Source: Hemicentrotus pulcherrimus (Eukaryota; Echinodermata; Echinoidea; Camarodonta; Strongylocentrotidae). Taken from it: a stretch of 19,499 nt of DNA. Both the position numbers and the translations under genes were made by a program. Location of the stretch: positions 202,331 to 221,829 of the forward strand of contig BEXV01000273.1 in the NCBI GenBank assembly GCA_003118195.1. Reading direction: 5' to 3'. This document shows positions 11,801 to 18,359 of this stretch, one piece after another (position 1 is the first letter of the stretch; each line of letters opens with the position of its first letter). Below the pieces are notes generated by a model that was not told where the DNA came from, did no database searches, and was given only the letters and a program-made list of their open reading frames with translations.

Positions 11801-14800
11801 ACCCATCTCTGAACTCATCCTGACCTGGACTAGGTGGTCTTGGGGGAGGAGGAACTGTTAGATAAATTGATTGTTAACAAAAGACGTAGATTAAATACTT
11901 GATATTGCACATAATGATATACCAAGAATGTTTTTCTTCAAAATCACACCTCACTTAAATTTCATTACTTTTCAATTCTAAGCTATATATATCTTTCTCT
12001 GCTTTTTCAGTATATGTGGTGTTTTATAATGTTAATAAAAAATCATCTCGCTAATATATGGCTGGCATTTACCTCTCTTTTTAATAAATAAGATTCTTCA
12101 TGAAAATATAAAAATGCATGGACATTCCATTCTACTTGTTATGTTTAATTGTTTATGTATCTTGATTGTGTTCTTGTCAAACATGCAGCCCAATTAGAAT
12201 TAAAAGTGTTCAGACTGATGCCGGCAACAACAAAAAATAAACAGGGCCTGCATATGAATCCATCTTACGGTATTCATCATCCTCGTCTGGTGGTGGGGGT
12301 CTCGGTGGGCCTGCCTGTAGCCCTGCCTGCAGGGTAGGAGCAGTGTACTGCTCAATGGAACTGGCCAGAGATACTCTGTCCAAGGCAATAGGTCTAGTGA
12401 TGTCCAGATCCATACCATCCCTTGACCGCTCGATGATTGCATGGGCATCAGAGAGACTGACCTGCTCAACAGGGGTGTTATTTATCTGAAATCAAGAAAA
12501 TAGAAAAATAGAAAAGGAATTAATGGTATATTACAGCATGTTCAAGTAAATTAAAGTGTTTTGATCTATGGATACATCACAAGCACTTGGTAAACAATGA
12601 ATTGGAAACTCTTGAGGAACTCATTATTCATTAGTGTGAGCTGTACGAAAAAAAACTTTTAGATTGTATTTGGTTGGTCGCAAAATATTTATATTCTTTT
12701 TAAATATTGGACAGTATTTGTTATATACATGTACATGTAGATCTTTATTTCAAAGAGGCACATTCACAGTGGTGAAATGGTGCAGTACAGAGCCTACTAA
12801 TAATATTAAAAAAAACAATGAAGTCATCATCATCTATTACAAAATGTAATTCATCTGATATTCATATTCCACAAAATGATGCACATCAGCTTTGCAAGAT
12901 TTCAAAAAAATTGTTTGAAAGAGAACATGGAGTTCTATGTAGTTCTATATAGAGAGCATGGAGTTCTGTATACAGAACAAAGACTCTTTTCTTCCATGAA
13001 AAATCCAATCAAACAGATAAATTATGTTCTGGCAATGCGTACATGAGGGAAGTAGTTCAATATTAATTCAAAATTTACCATACAGTACATTACAATACCA
13101 TGCAGATGATTGGACCAGCAAAATGTAAATAACTCATAAATACTTGCTGGAAATTGGATTCACTTGAAAGCACAAATTTGTGTATGGGACAAAATGTATA
13201 TGTCTTCTCTGATCAAGATCATTAGCTTCAGTCTTAAACATTCTGATTTAAATTGGATTATGTGACAATGTATTTTCTGCCCAAAACTCCTGATTATCTT
13301 CCAAGTCTGTGAGAATATAATTACTCACCGTAAGGATTTCATCTCCTTTCCTAAGTCCCAAGGCTGCTGCGACACCATACTCATTCAGGCTATCAACAAA
13401 GAGCTTGTAACCGAGTCGCATTCCATAGCTCTCATTCCTATTCTTTGAGAGTCGTATGTATTGCTTGTTGTTGATGCCATCGAACTGCGTGTCTGCTGAG
13501 CGAGGGGGTCCGGTCATCTTGCGTTTATATGTCTGTGACACAGAGAAATGAGTTCAAGATAAATCGGGCTAAATATTCCTAAAAGCATGACACTAACTTT
13601 AGACATACATTCATAGTCAACAGATATTACACAATTGTTATATAAAACTATGTTGTAAATGTTTCCATGTGGTTCAAGATCAAATGACAACTCGAACATA
13701 ATATATAGAAGCTTTGAAAGGTTTACTGCTCTATACATATTTTGTTGAATAAATCATTAGTTGAAAAAATCTTTAGCTCAATCTATTTTTGGACTAAATC
13801 CAAATTTCCTTCGTTTGTCCGAAGTATGCTTGACACATTCTTCATTCAGCAATAAAGTGTTCCCGTATTAACACTTTGATGATAAAGTTCTTTGACATTG
13901 ATAAATCCTGTACAAGAACAGGTATACATCAAAATATAACTCTTAATAACAGAAGTGTAGCTTTAAATACATACATGTATAAGTATAAGTGCATTACTAA
14001 ATCTATACAGTTCTTTGCATATTGTGACATGCTTTTCTTCACAAGCTCGAATTAGAAATCAGAGTGAAGGCTGCTCATGTTATTATGGTTTTAATGAGCA
14101 TGAACACCCTTAGTAACTAATGAGAAAACTCCCAGGGATAATTGAAATCATGCCTAGTAAGTATACGGTTGTGATTACATTCAATGACAAGGGTGATGTG
14201 TGGAGTGATGCGATAAGTAACAGAAAGAGTGGTATATCAATGTATTGAATATTTGCATGTGATGTATATAGATGAACACCTGGTACTTACAATAGTGACA
14301 ACTTCTCCACTGTGTCTTAGAGCTCCAATTGCATCGCTGTGGTAAGCATTCTCCATGCTGGCCCCATTTACAGATAGGATACGATCATTCTTTCTGCAAA
14401 TTACGAAATAGGAGAAAAGAACAGAGTAAAATCAAGGAATATTTTGTAAAGAGTACAGAATAGGTGAAAATGTATTCATCATTATTTTATTCAGCAAAGA
14501 TAATATCAAGAAAGCAGTACATCTAAAACAGTAAGGTTGTTATTATTATTCAATAATTATCATCATCATCATCATCATCAATGGCATCAACACCATGTTT
14601 TGTACAAAGAAAAACAAGGGTACAAGGAAAAACTGTTACAATATTTTCCTTGGACATAGAAATTATTGAGAATATTGAAACTTTGTTATATATGGGCTAA
14701 AAAGAAATATTGGAATGGGAACCACAAACAATTCTTGTTGAATGAGAGTTTGTTAGAACAGCGCCTTCATAACTAGGTTTCACTGTTAAGTTCAAAGAGC

Positions 14801-17800
14801 CTACATGGCAAGCCATGGAGGTGATGAAAGGGGACTTACTTGAGCAGACCCTCTGCTGGTCCATTGGGTGCAACGTCTGACACGACAATGGAGGTCTCGC
14901 CGCTGGAGAAATGTGGGTTATCCTGACCACCGCTCACTGCGATACCAAACCCCATTCCCTGGGCCTGAGCAGAAAGGAGAAATCATGAAATAGTTAAAGG
15001 GTCAGGTACAAAAATAAGTTGTTGAGGTATAGAGGTTCATGCATTTGACTCTCAACCCAGGGATTGAGGGTTCAAAACTCAGGCCAGCACTGATGTCCTT
15101 TAGAGATACATCAATCCACATTTGCCACTCTCCATCCAGGTGTGACCAGGTACCTGGCAATTGCTGGGGTAATATTAGTTGCAGTATTAATACTGATGTG
15201 GCTAGGCTACTCTGGTTAAATAAGACCCAGTTAGAGGAGAGTAAGTGGATTAAATCTTGATGGCTCATTCAGTGAAAGCCAATTACATATCCCATTTTCT
15301 GTCTCTGAAAGGGAAGATATTATCACAGAGGGATCGTACACAAACCATGGGGAAAAACGCTATGAACATGACTGACAAAGAAATCGGACAAAATATACAG
15401 TTCCTCAGATAGACAAAGGAACATCCCTTCACTGCTATTATGTAAAAATATGTAGAACAGGTGTCACATGCATATTCACCTGTTCTACACATTTGTAGAT
15501 AATAGCAGCGAAGGGATGTTCCTTTGTCTACCTGAGGACCTGTGTATTTTGTCCACTTTCTTTGTCTGTCATGATCATAGTGAAAGTAGGTTATATCTTG
15601 ACAGCGGCTCAATAAAAGCCCCATCCCTCATTCCCTGAGCATGAACATATAGGGCGAAATACACCAAGTGTGATGAACACAAACTATGGATGAGAAGGAC
15701 TCTTGTCAGCCCAAGGGAAAAGCCCTATGCAGAAAAGAAGGGATGGAATAGTTCAAGTGTGACCGTATACGTAGCACCGGTCAAGGTGGACAAGGTGGCC
15801 AAGGTCTTGCTCTCTTTAGAAACACCGGTCACCAATTCATCCCCCTTTTGTTAAAGTTCCATTCAATTTTCATTCATCCAATTTTCATCTACACAATTCT
15901 AATCTATGCATCAAATACGATTGTGCAGTTACTACTGATCTACAACAATAGTAAGCAGGAGGGGTCATTGCCATATCTTTTGTGTCTTGATTTGGCATAA
16001 ATATCAGTATAAGAAATACTATCTAAAAAGTGCAATTTGACCCATATACAAACTTTTTATAGAGTTGAACTATATGGAATATGCAATTCAAGCATCTTTT
16101 CACACAATTGCTCACTCAGATCTTTCTAAATCATAAAAGCATGCTAAATATTGATATCTGTCACAAAAACTAAACTCTGTATGAACCAGAGTACAAATTG
16201 TTTTCTTTTGCTAGCAATTAATCAAAAGTAGGTAGGTTGACACCAAGGTATGCCTTTGGTATGCCTTAGATTCAAAGAGAGGCTATCAATTTGCCGGCGC
16301 TGCATCAATGATCATCAATCACATTGAGGAAAAGTCTAGGTCACAAAATATATTAAAAATATTTACTGTCTAACTTGTTTTTTTGTAATTGTTTGTTTAT
16401 ATTTTTCTTTCTAGCCAGGGAAATGTATTTAAAGTAAGCATATTCATGTATTTGTAGTAAGCATACTCTTTCACAGCTGATGACAACAAACCCTGTTTTG
16501 AACTAGGTTTGACCGTCTCGCTGCATGGCAATACTTTTGTCTCTAAAAGTCAAATACAGGATCACAATGAGGTCACAGAGTCAGAAGAAAAATAACATTG
16601 AATAGACATGTAGGTGATCAACATTTGTGACTGAAATTCATAAAAGCCAAGAAGAAGAAGAAGAAGATGAAGTAGTACTGGACAAGAGAAGTTGGATGAG
16701 AGAGATGAGAGCTCTAGAGAGACATGGAGAGGACAAGATTGATACAGAAAGATAAAGAGCAAGAGAGGGGGAGACGGAAAGCAGGATATATACCAGTATA
16801 TTATATATCTTTAGAGAGAAAGAGAGAGAGAGAGATAGAGAGGAACAGATGAATAAACAACAGAGAACTATCTATGATGGTAAAATGTTGGCCCTTTCCA
16901 ACTATTCCTCCAATTTCACCGCCTTATTGAACTTCTCTCTCATTACCTTGTTAAATTCCACAAGATGTATTTGGTTTCCCTATTCTGGACATGACCCCTA
17001 GGATAGTTATGACTGAAGGTTAGCTGACCCATGACCTCTACACTGCAGGGAGGATGGCTGGTCTACAGTGGTCTTTGGGATGCAGGTCAAATAGTCTCCA
17101 ATAGGAAAATAGTACAGACCCTGACCATTCCTCTAGAAATTTATTTTCATTCGTTGTTTTTCCCCCATTCATTATCATTTTTTTAAAATTCTGAATTGTT
17201 GATCCAACACACCCTACAATATATGTGACTTTAATAATCAAATATCTCCATTTAAGAGGAAACAAAATATGAAGGATTGACAAGTTAATTTATTTTTTCA
17301 ATAGAATAACATGGCTGTATTTAATCTAAAAAAAACATACACAAAGTCTAATTTGGGAGACTGCTGCTGATGTCACAATGATGAAGGGTTATTCTGTACA
17401 AGGTTAGAGATACAGTCATGGCTTTCCATCCATCATTATCATCACAGCTAGAAAGCATAGTCAATGTCTTTTAGTATGATATGTCAAGTCTAATTCTTTG
17501 GTTTCTGTTTTGATTTCAAACCATGCTGATTTTAATAAGGTAACTTGTTTGTTTACATCAAAAGTACATATTTATTTTGTGCTACACATACTGATGAAAA
17601 TTCTGTAATTCAACTTATGCCCTCTATACTACAACATTTTAAAAAATGTATTTGTACATTCATGTCTCTTGCATGAGCATGATAACTGAGATTAAAAATA
17701 TAAAATATTGTTTTACTTCCAAATAAATTCAAAAAATCACAATATGTCTTACATGATCTTGGGTCCTCTAATAAATTGCAAAATTACACTCTCCTACTTG

Positions 17801-17916
17801 TATCTATTCTCTATTGTAAAATTTACGATAACTGCAACTTTGTAACTTACCCGTCGGATTGAAACTGTATCCTTCTCCCATCTCACATCTCCATTTCCTC
17901 CTCCTCCTCCTCGATT
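715..17916 (-). CDS. TJP1: ZO/TJP1-like tight junction scaffold (21 exons, both ends missing)
   Basis: The spliced exons give 1,488 codons in one open frame. Visible domains, by residue counted from the first exon: PDZ1 about 13-100 ([11 protein letters not shown] loop), PDZ2 about 122-203 (SYGMRLG), PDZ3 about 264-343 (SVGIKLIGG), SH3 about 358-422 (ends GLIPN), GUK about 480-660 (starts RPVVIFGP), a disordered charged/proline tail 665-1370, and ZU5 from about 1371 ([29 protein letters not shown]). This order, with a C-terminal ZU5, is specific to ZO-1-type proteins; other MAGUKs lack ZU5. Family knowledge: ZO proteins sit under the membrane at tight or septate junctions. Their PDZ domains bind claudins, connexins/innexins and JAM-type tails, and the GUK and tail link to occludin-like proteins and actin. 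The N-terminal exon(s) and the last exon(s), which should end in the conserved hydrophobic ZU5 C-terminus, are outside the window. Assignment as the invertebrate ZO orthologue (polychaetoid/TJP) is secure; which species is not. Confidence 0.97.
859..1297 (-). other. TJP1: Intron between exons 20 and 21
   Basis: AT-rich, 439 bp, with canonical ends. No further gene or clear element seen. Confidence 0.85.
1298..1506 (-). CDS. TJP1: ZO exon 20: first half of ZU5
   Basis: 209 nt, phase 2 in and 1 out; acceptor TTTGTACACAG, donor GTAGGTCTGT. It encodes [20 protein letters not shown], then [19 protein letters not shown] and [12 protein letters not shown]. It is nearly the same as the ARGIFNSNGGVLSSIETGVS ... 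LPPLDKEKG of ZO-1. ZU5 of ZO-1 binds partners such as the kinase MRCK-beta at the leading edge. Confidence 0.97.
1507..2514 (-). other. TJP1: Intron between exons 19 and 20
   Basis: 1,008 bp with canonical ends. Nearly half is the TIR miniature element at 1809-2281. The rest is AT-rich with nothing recognised. Confidence 0.85.
1809..2281. mobile_element. TIR miniature element, copy 1 (MITE-like)
   Basis: 473 bp with imperfect terminal inverted repeats of about 37 bp. The left end runs GGTCTGTCATCATCAGC, then GAGTTTGCCAAATAGCC; the right end, reversed, runs AGCCTGTTTTCATCAGC, then GAGTTTGCCAAATAACC. A TA dinucleotide flanks both sides (1807-1808, 2282-2283), which fits a TA target duplication. 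No transposase frame, so it is non-autonomous. Its inner sequence matches the element at 18360-18816. Superfamily not determined; the TA target fits Tc1/mariner-like movement but does not prove it. Confidence 0.8.
2515..3592 (-). CDS. TJP1: ZO exon 19: large proline-rich exon with LPPPP motif
   Basis: 1,078 nt, phase 1 in and 2 out; acceptor ATTTTTTCAG, donor GTAAGTGCTC. Residues 1012-1370. It begins [18 protein letters not shown] and is rich in Pro, Arg, Ser and Lys. It holds a polyproline block ([22 protein letters not shown], about 1112-1135), a 19-residue repeat present twice ([15 protein letters not shown] / [15 protein letters not shown]), a [20 protein letters not shown] segment, a Lys/Arg/Gln-rich region, and ends [10 protein letters not shown]. 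This is the expected place of the actin-binding and adaptor-binding tail of ZO-1. The frame reads directly into TAA if the donor is not used. Confidence 0.95.
3093..3206 (-). repeat. 57-bp tandem duplication inside exon 19
   Basis: Two in-frame 57-nt units (3093-3149 and 3150-3206) encode the two 19-residue repeats built on QxSKPSPxxSPxGWD. They have diverged by several substitutions but kept the Lys-Pro-Ser-Pro and Gly-Trp-Asp cores. Confidence 0.9.
3593..4012 (-). other. TJP1: Intron between exons 18 and 19
   Basis: 420 bp, very AT-rich, with an (AT)n tract near 3634-3650. Nothing else recognised. Confidence 0.85.
4013..4826 (-). CDS. TJP1: ZO exon 18: large charged exon (Arg/Ser block, Glu/Arg helix, acidic end)
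   Basis: 814 nt, phase 0 in and 1 out; acceptor CTATTTTTTCAG, donor GTAAGTATTA. Residues 741-1011. In order: [20 protein letters not shown]; a basic Arg/Ser block ([12 protein letters not shown], then [15 protein letters not shown], about 765-798); a Glu/Arg-rich probable single helix or coiled coil about 798-840; a Ser/Asp/Glu stretch; a proline-rich part ([17 protein letters not shown]); and an acidic end ([19 protein letters not shown]). No folded domain is seen. The plus-strand open frame over the same bases is a shadow of this low-complexity exon. Confidence 0.94.
4827..5233 (-). other. TJP1: Intron between exons 17 and 18
   Basis: 407 bp with canonical ends. It contains the SINE-tail-like fragment at about 5070-5150; otherwise AT-rich. 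Confidence 0.85.
5070..5150. mobile_element. (AAT)n-flanked SINE-end fragment
   Basis: An (AAT)n run is followed by ATTGGATACTTCTATAATGC, CATATAAACCAGTAAGGTG and TTCAAGGC. This combination of an AAT repeat with a short GC-box-like end is a very common dispersed repeat in marine invertebrate genomes; that recognition is from memory and the family name is not known to me. Confidence 0.5.
5234..5461 (-). CDS. TJP1: ZO exon 17: acidic U6-like segment
   Basis: 228 nt, phase 0 to 0; acceptor TTTTGTACAG, donor GTAAGTATTC. It encodes [34 protein letters not shown], then a Ser/Thr/Ala-rich stretch. The position after GUK and the acidic content match the U6 segment of ZO-1, which in vertebrates helps limit where tight junctions form. 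The sequence itself is too diverged to align. It is symmetric and could be skipped without a frameshift. Confidence 0.92.
5462..5886 (-). other. TJP1: Intron between exons 16 and 17
   Basis: 425 bp, AT-rich, nothing recognised. Confidence 0.85.
5887..5984 (-). CDS. TJP1: ZO exon 16: end of GUK
   Basis: 98 nt, phase 1 in and 0 out; acceptor TATATTTCAG, donor GTAGGCACCT. It encodes [20 protein letters not shown], then [12 protein letters not shown], equal to the TTINLNSMNDGWYGALKEAI ... QLVWVSEGK end of ZO-1 GUK. Confidence 0.95.
6201..6269. promoter_or_regulatory. Three YY1-like motifs
   Basis: AAAATGGCTGC at 6201, AAAATGGCCGC at 6214 and AAGATGGCCGC at 6259. They resemble the YY1 zinc-finger consensus AANATGGCSGC. 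No other promoter evidence is present; they may just be part of an old repeat. Confidence 0.3.
6367..6572. repeat. ~107-bp tandem duplication carrying GUK exon-end copies
   Basis: Two units (6367-6466 and 6474-6572) share GGGCGGGGA near their start, AACATGAATATAT, AAGAAGAGATGTGC and TTGTATAGCTTC, with few differences. The right half of each unit is a copy of the 3' end of exon 15. Confidence 0.9.
6411..6466 (-). pseudogene. Decayed copy 1 of the end of exon 15
   Basis: 56 bp aligning to 6852-6907 with about 50 of 56 bases the same. It encodes, on the minus strand, [21 protein letters not shown] sequence without the rest of the exon. The donor GT is replaced by TTAGG-type sequence, so it cannot splice as exon 15 does. 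Confidence 0.85.
6517..6635 (-). pseudogene. Decayed copy 2 of the end of exon 15
   Basis: About 115 bp aligning to 6852-6965. It keeps [20 protein letters not shown] with four changes, all synonymous (CTC>CTA, CTT>CTG, ACC>ACT, AAG>AAA). Upstream it has VKEIKGHY against VKDIRGQY, then a 1-nt deletion before the Gly-Ser-Lys-Lys motif. No donor GT. The first half of exon 15 is not recognisable further right. Confidence 0.85.
6852..7065 (-). CDS. TJP1: ZO exon 15: GUK core
   Basis: 214 nt, phase 0 in and 1 out; acceptor CTTCCCATGCAG, donor GTATGATCAC. It encodes [17 protein letters not shown], then [12 protein letters not shown] and [19 protein letters not shown], matching KHALLDVTPNAVDRLNYAQW, YPIVVFLNPDS and SARKLYERSHKLRKNNHHLF. 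The 3' end of this exon has decayed copies in the intron that follows (6367-6640). Confidence 0.97.
7239..7336 (-). CDS. TJP1: ZO exon 14: GUK middle
   Basis: 98 nt, phase 1 in and 0 out; acceptor TCTTTTTCAG, donor GTATGTATTA. It encodes [19 protein letters not shown] and [13 protein letters not shown], aligned with IIRLHTIKQIIDQDKH of ZO-1. The arginine/tyrosine GMP-binding set of active kinases is absent. Confidence 0.95.
7606..7701 (-). CDS. TJP1: ZO exon 13: GUK, degenerate nucleotide-binding loop
   Basis: 96 nt, phase 1 to 1; acceptor TTTTGTCCACAG, donor GTAAGTAGAT. It encodes [20 protein letters not shown] and [12 protein letters not shown]. True guanylate kinases have a GxxGxGK(S/T) P-loop after the GP; here it is replaced by GPLADIARD with no lysine. 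The domain cannot bind ATP in the usual way and should act only as a protein-binding module, as in all ZO proteins. Confidence 0.97.
7702..8164 (-). other. TJP1: Intron between exons 12 and 13
   Basis: 463 bp. It contains a short degenerate CCTAACCC-like stretch at 7912-7952; nothing else recognised. Confidence 0.8.
8165..8215 (-). CDS. TJP1: ZO exon 12: start of GUK
   Basis: 51 nt, phase 1 to 1; acceptor TTTTTCTAG, donor GTAAGAATAG. It encodes [17 protein letters not shown], matching [13 protein letters not shown] at the head of the ZO-1 GUK domain. It is symmetric, but skipping it would remove a conserved strand, so it is probably constitutive. Confidence 0.95.
8216..9008 (-). other. TJP1: Intron between exons 11 and 12
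   Basis: 793 bp, AT-rich, with the SINE-end element at 8716-8825. Confidence 0.85.
8716..8825 (+). mobile_element. SINE-like 3' end with (ATT)n tail
   Basis: AAAGTGCTTTGAGAGGGCC, TTCGGACCCGAAAGGCGC and TATATAAGAACTAGC run straight into an (ATT)n tract (about 8793-8825). The part GGGCCTTCGGACCC can form a small hairpin. This end type, with an ATT-repeat tail, is typical of SINE families in marine invertebrates. No Pol III head is recognised next to it, so it is probably 5'-truncated. Confidence 0.6.
9009..9181 (-). CDS. TJP1: ZO exon 11: basic hinge (U5-like) between SH3 and GUK
   Basis: 173 nt, phase 2 in and 1 out; acceptor ATGTACATAG, donor GTAAGCCCAA. It encodes [17 protein letters not shown], then [19 protein letters not shown] and [12 protein letters not shown]. 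The position and the F-x-x-R-G motif match the U5 hinge of ZO-1 (FWRFRGLR), which in vertebrates regulates ligand access to SH3-GUK. The second half is acidic and differs from the vertebrate hinge. Confidence 0.94.
9182..9617 (-). other. TJP1: Intron between exons 10 and 11
   Basis: 436 bp, nothing recognised. Confidence 0.85.
9618..9788 (-). CDS. TJP1: ZO exon 10: SH3 domain
   Basis: 171 nt, phase 2 in and 2 out; acceptor TTGTTTTCCAG, donor GTAAAGATAC. It encodes [20 protein letters not shown], then [19 protein letters not shown] and [10 protein letters not shown]. It aligns along its length with THFEYEKESPYGLSFNKGEV ... ERGIIPNKNR of ZO-1. As in other MAGUKs, the SH3 lacks a typical polyproline groove (no ALYDY motif) and is expected to pair with GUK inside the molecule. 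Confidence 0.97.
9789..10298 (-). other. TJP1: Intron between exons 9 and 10
   Basis: 510 bp, AT-rich, with a short (AAT)n run near 10260. Nothing else recognised. Confidence 0.85.
10299..10347 (-). CDS. TJP1: ZO exon 9: short exon opening SH3
   Basis: 49 nt, phase 1 in and 2 out; acceptor TTTCTATAG, donor GTAAGAATCT. It encodes [17 protein letters not shown], matching VYRRIVESDVGDSFYIR, which leads into the SH3 domain of ZO-1. Confidence 0.94.
10348..10718 (-). other. TJP1: Intron between exons 8 and 9
   Basis: 371 bp. It holds two TGACCT hexamers (10631, 10650), with two more just inside or at exon 8 (10720, 10734). Nothing else recognised. Confidence 0.8.
10719..10824 (-). CDS. TJP1: ZO exon 8: end of PDZ3
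   Basis: 106 nt, phase 0 in and 1 out; acceptor CCCTCTCCAG, donor GTTAGTCATC. It encodes [20 protein letters not shown] and then [15 protein letters not shown], equivalent to the NNVDFTNIIREEAVLFLL helix and final strand of PDZ3. A second GT seven bases upstream in the transcript (GTCAGG) would break the frame, so the GTTAGT site was chosen. Confidence 0.94.
10825..11323 (-). other. TJP1: Intron between exons 7 and 8
   Basis: 499 bp, nothing recognised. Confidence 0.85.
11324..11492 (-). CDS. TJP1: ZO exon 7: most of PDZ3
   Basis: 169 nt, phase 2 in and 0 out; acceptor TATCCTTCCCAG, donor GTAAGTGTCT. It encodes [20 protein letters not shown], then [17 protein letters not shown] and ADRITC, matching [26 protein letters not shown] in vertebrate ZO-1. 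PDZ3 of ZO-1 binds JAM-type tails and packs against SH3-GUK. Confidence 0.97.
11493..11802 (-). other. TJP1: Intron between exons 6 and 7
   Basis: 310 bp, nothing recognised. Confidence 0.85.
11803..11854 (-). CDS. TJP1: ZO exon 6: small proline-rich linker exon
   Basis: 52 nt, phase 1 in and 2 out; acceptor TATCTAACAG, donor GTAAGTCATC. It encodes [17 protein letters not shown]. It is supported by exact phase continuity with both neighbours and by continuing the proline-rich linker. PPPPRPP is a plausible SH3 or WW ligand, by composition only. Confidence 0.9.
11855..12268 (-). other. TJP1: Intron between exons 5 and 6
   Basis: 414 bp, nothing recognised. Confidence 0.85.
12269..12485 (-). 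CDS. TJP1: ZO exon 5: end of PDZ2 and proline/acidic linker
   Basis: 217 nt, phase 0 in and 1 out; acceptor TTGATTTCAG, donor GTAAGATGGA. It encodes [20 protein letters not shown], equal to the INGTVTENMSLTDAKTLIER end of PDZ2, then [10 protein letters not shown] and a disordered linker ending [14 protein letters not shown]. The usual long Arg/Ser-rich PDZ2-PDZ3 linker of vertebrate ZO-1 is reduced here to about 50 residues. Confidence 0.96.
12486..13328 (-). other. TJP1: Intron between exons 4 and 5
   Basis: 843 bp, AT-rich. One short direct repeat (GAGAACATGGAGTTCTAT at 12921 and a near copy at 12952). Nothing else recognised. Confidence 0.85.
13329..13532 (-). CDS. TJP1: ZO exon 4: PDZ1-PDZ2 linker and first part of PDZ2
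   Basis: 204 nt, phase 0 to 0; acceptor TGTCACAG, donor GTGAGTAA. It starts [10 protein letters not shown], a short basic linker much shorter than the Arg/Ser-rich PDZ1-PDZ2 linker region of vertebrates, and then PDZ2: [20 protein letters not shown] followed by LRKGDEILT. In vertebrates PDZ2 dimerises by strand swapping and binds connexin tails. The donor follows ILT, so the VNG-type motif is completed by the next exon. Confidence 0.96.
13533..14290 (-). other. TJP1: Intron between exons 3 and 4
   Basis: 758 bp, nothing recognised. Confidence 0.85.
14291..14393 (-). CDS. TJP1: ZO exon 3: end of PDZ1
   Basis: 103 nt, phase 2 in (one base completes a Lys codon) and 0 out; acceptor TTTGCAG, donor GTAAGTACC. 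It encodes [20 protein letters not shown] and then [13 protein letters not shown], matching the NDRVAMVNGVSMDNVEHAFA helix and last strand of PDZ1 in ZO-1. Confidence 0.97.
14394..14839 (-). other. TJP1: Intron between exons 2 and 3
   Basis: 446 bp with a (CAT)n microsatellite at about 14560-14580. Nothing else recognised. Confidence 0.85.
14840..14964 (-). CDS. TJP1: ZO exon 2: core of PDZ1
   Basis: 125 nt, phase 0 in and 2 out; acceptor TTTCTGCTCAG, donor GTAAGTCCCC. It begins [17 protein letters not shown], the carboxylate-binding loop and second strand of PDZ1, and continues with [18 protein letters not shown]. The GFGI loop is the site that in vertebrate ZO proteins binds claudin C-termini; conservation here suggests the same class of ligand. 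Confidence 0.97.
15015..15262 (+). mobile_element. tRNA-derived SINE
   Basis: A Pol III type B box GGTTCAAAACT lies at 15069-15079, inside a T-arm-like TGAGG GTTCAAA ACTCA. About 40 bases before it is a degenerate A-box-like stretch (GAGGTATAGAGGTTC), with an anticodon-arm-like segment between. A non-tRNA body follows (GGTACCTGGCAATTGCTGGG, GGTTAAATAAGACCCAG). The arms are too mismatched for a working tRNA. It is opposite in sense to the host gene. The boundaries are estimates. Confidence 0.6.
15360..15580. repeat. Foldback: two ungapped 104-nt arms, 13-nt loop
   Basis: Left arm 15360-15463 and right arm 15477-15580 are reverse complements at about 93 of 104 positions with no gaps. The loop is TCACATGCATATT. 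The arms end in CTATGAACATG and CATGATCATAG. In either strand's RNA this would fold into one very long hairpin. Confidence 0.92.
17851..17916 (-). CDS. TJP1: ZO exon 1 of window: Gly-rich lead and start of PDZ1
   Basis: 66 nt, enters and leaves in phase 0. Acceptor reads TTTTTTACAG and donor GTAAGTTAC. It encodes a run of five glycines (GGA repeats), then [12 protein letters not shown], which matches the WEQHTVTLHR beta-1 strand that opens PDZ1 in vertebrate ZO-1. The codon before it must come from an upstream exon, because an acceptor is used and no start codon is present. Confidence 0.9.
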
Positions 17917-18359
17917 CTGTAAAAAACAAGAAAGATATAAACGAAACACATTAATGAATATGAGAGATGTTTACATCTGTGTTAACATAGACATTAACTC
18001 TTTCACTTTCACAAATACATTACTCTCAAATTCAAGTTCAAAATATATTGATGGTGATTTGATTTCCAGATCTTGCAAATTATTTCACGTCCTGTGAAAC
18101 TTTCATGATTTTTAATCACAAAAGCTCTCAGCTCTTGGGAATCTCATAAAAAGTTAGAATTATGAGCTGACAATAGAAGACATCCAGCAAATACAGTGGG
18201 ATTTACACTGCCCATTGACTATCAACGACAGCAAACACAGCTCAGGGCGGCGGAACTATTCAGCATATCATATGCTCCCAGACAAGAGGGGACAATATAT
18301 GAAATTAATGGGCTGCATTCACTGTAAACACTTGCAAAATTTCAGCAAACTGTTCTTTA

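Larger units (their letters stand above)
14965..17850 (-). other. TJP1: Largest intron, between exons 1 and 2
   Basis: 2,886 bp. It holds a tRNA-headed SINE (15015-15262), a 104-bp-stem foldback (15360-15580), possible remnants of exon 2 (about 15594-15770), a (GAA)n tract (about 16649-16672) and a (GA)n tract (about 16813-16842). The rest, 16850-17850, is AT-rich with nothing recognised. Confidence 0.8.

Noticed and set aside
15039..15260. Functional tRNA gene
   Set aside because: It has a B box and T-arm but poor acceptor and D stems, and a long non-tRNA body follows, as in a SINE.
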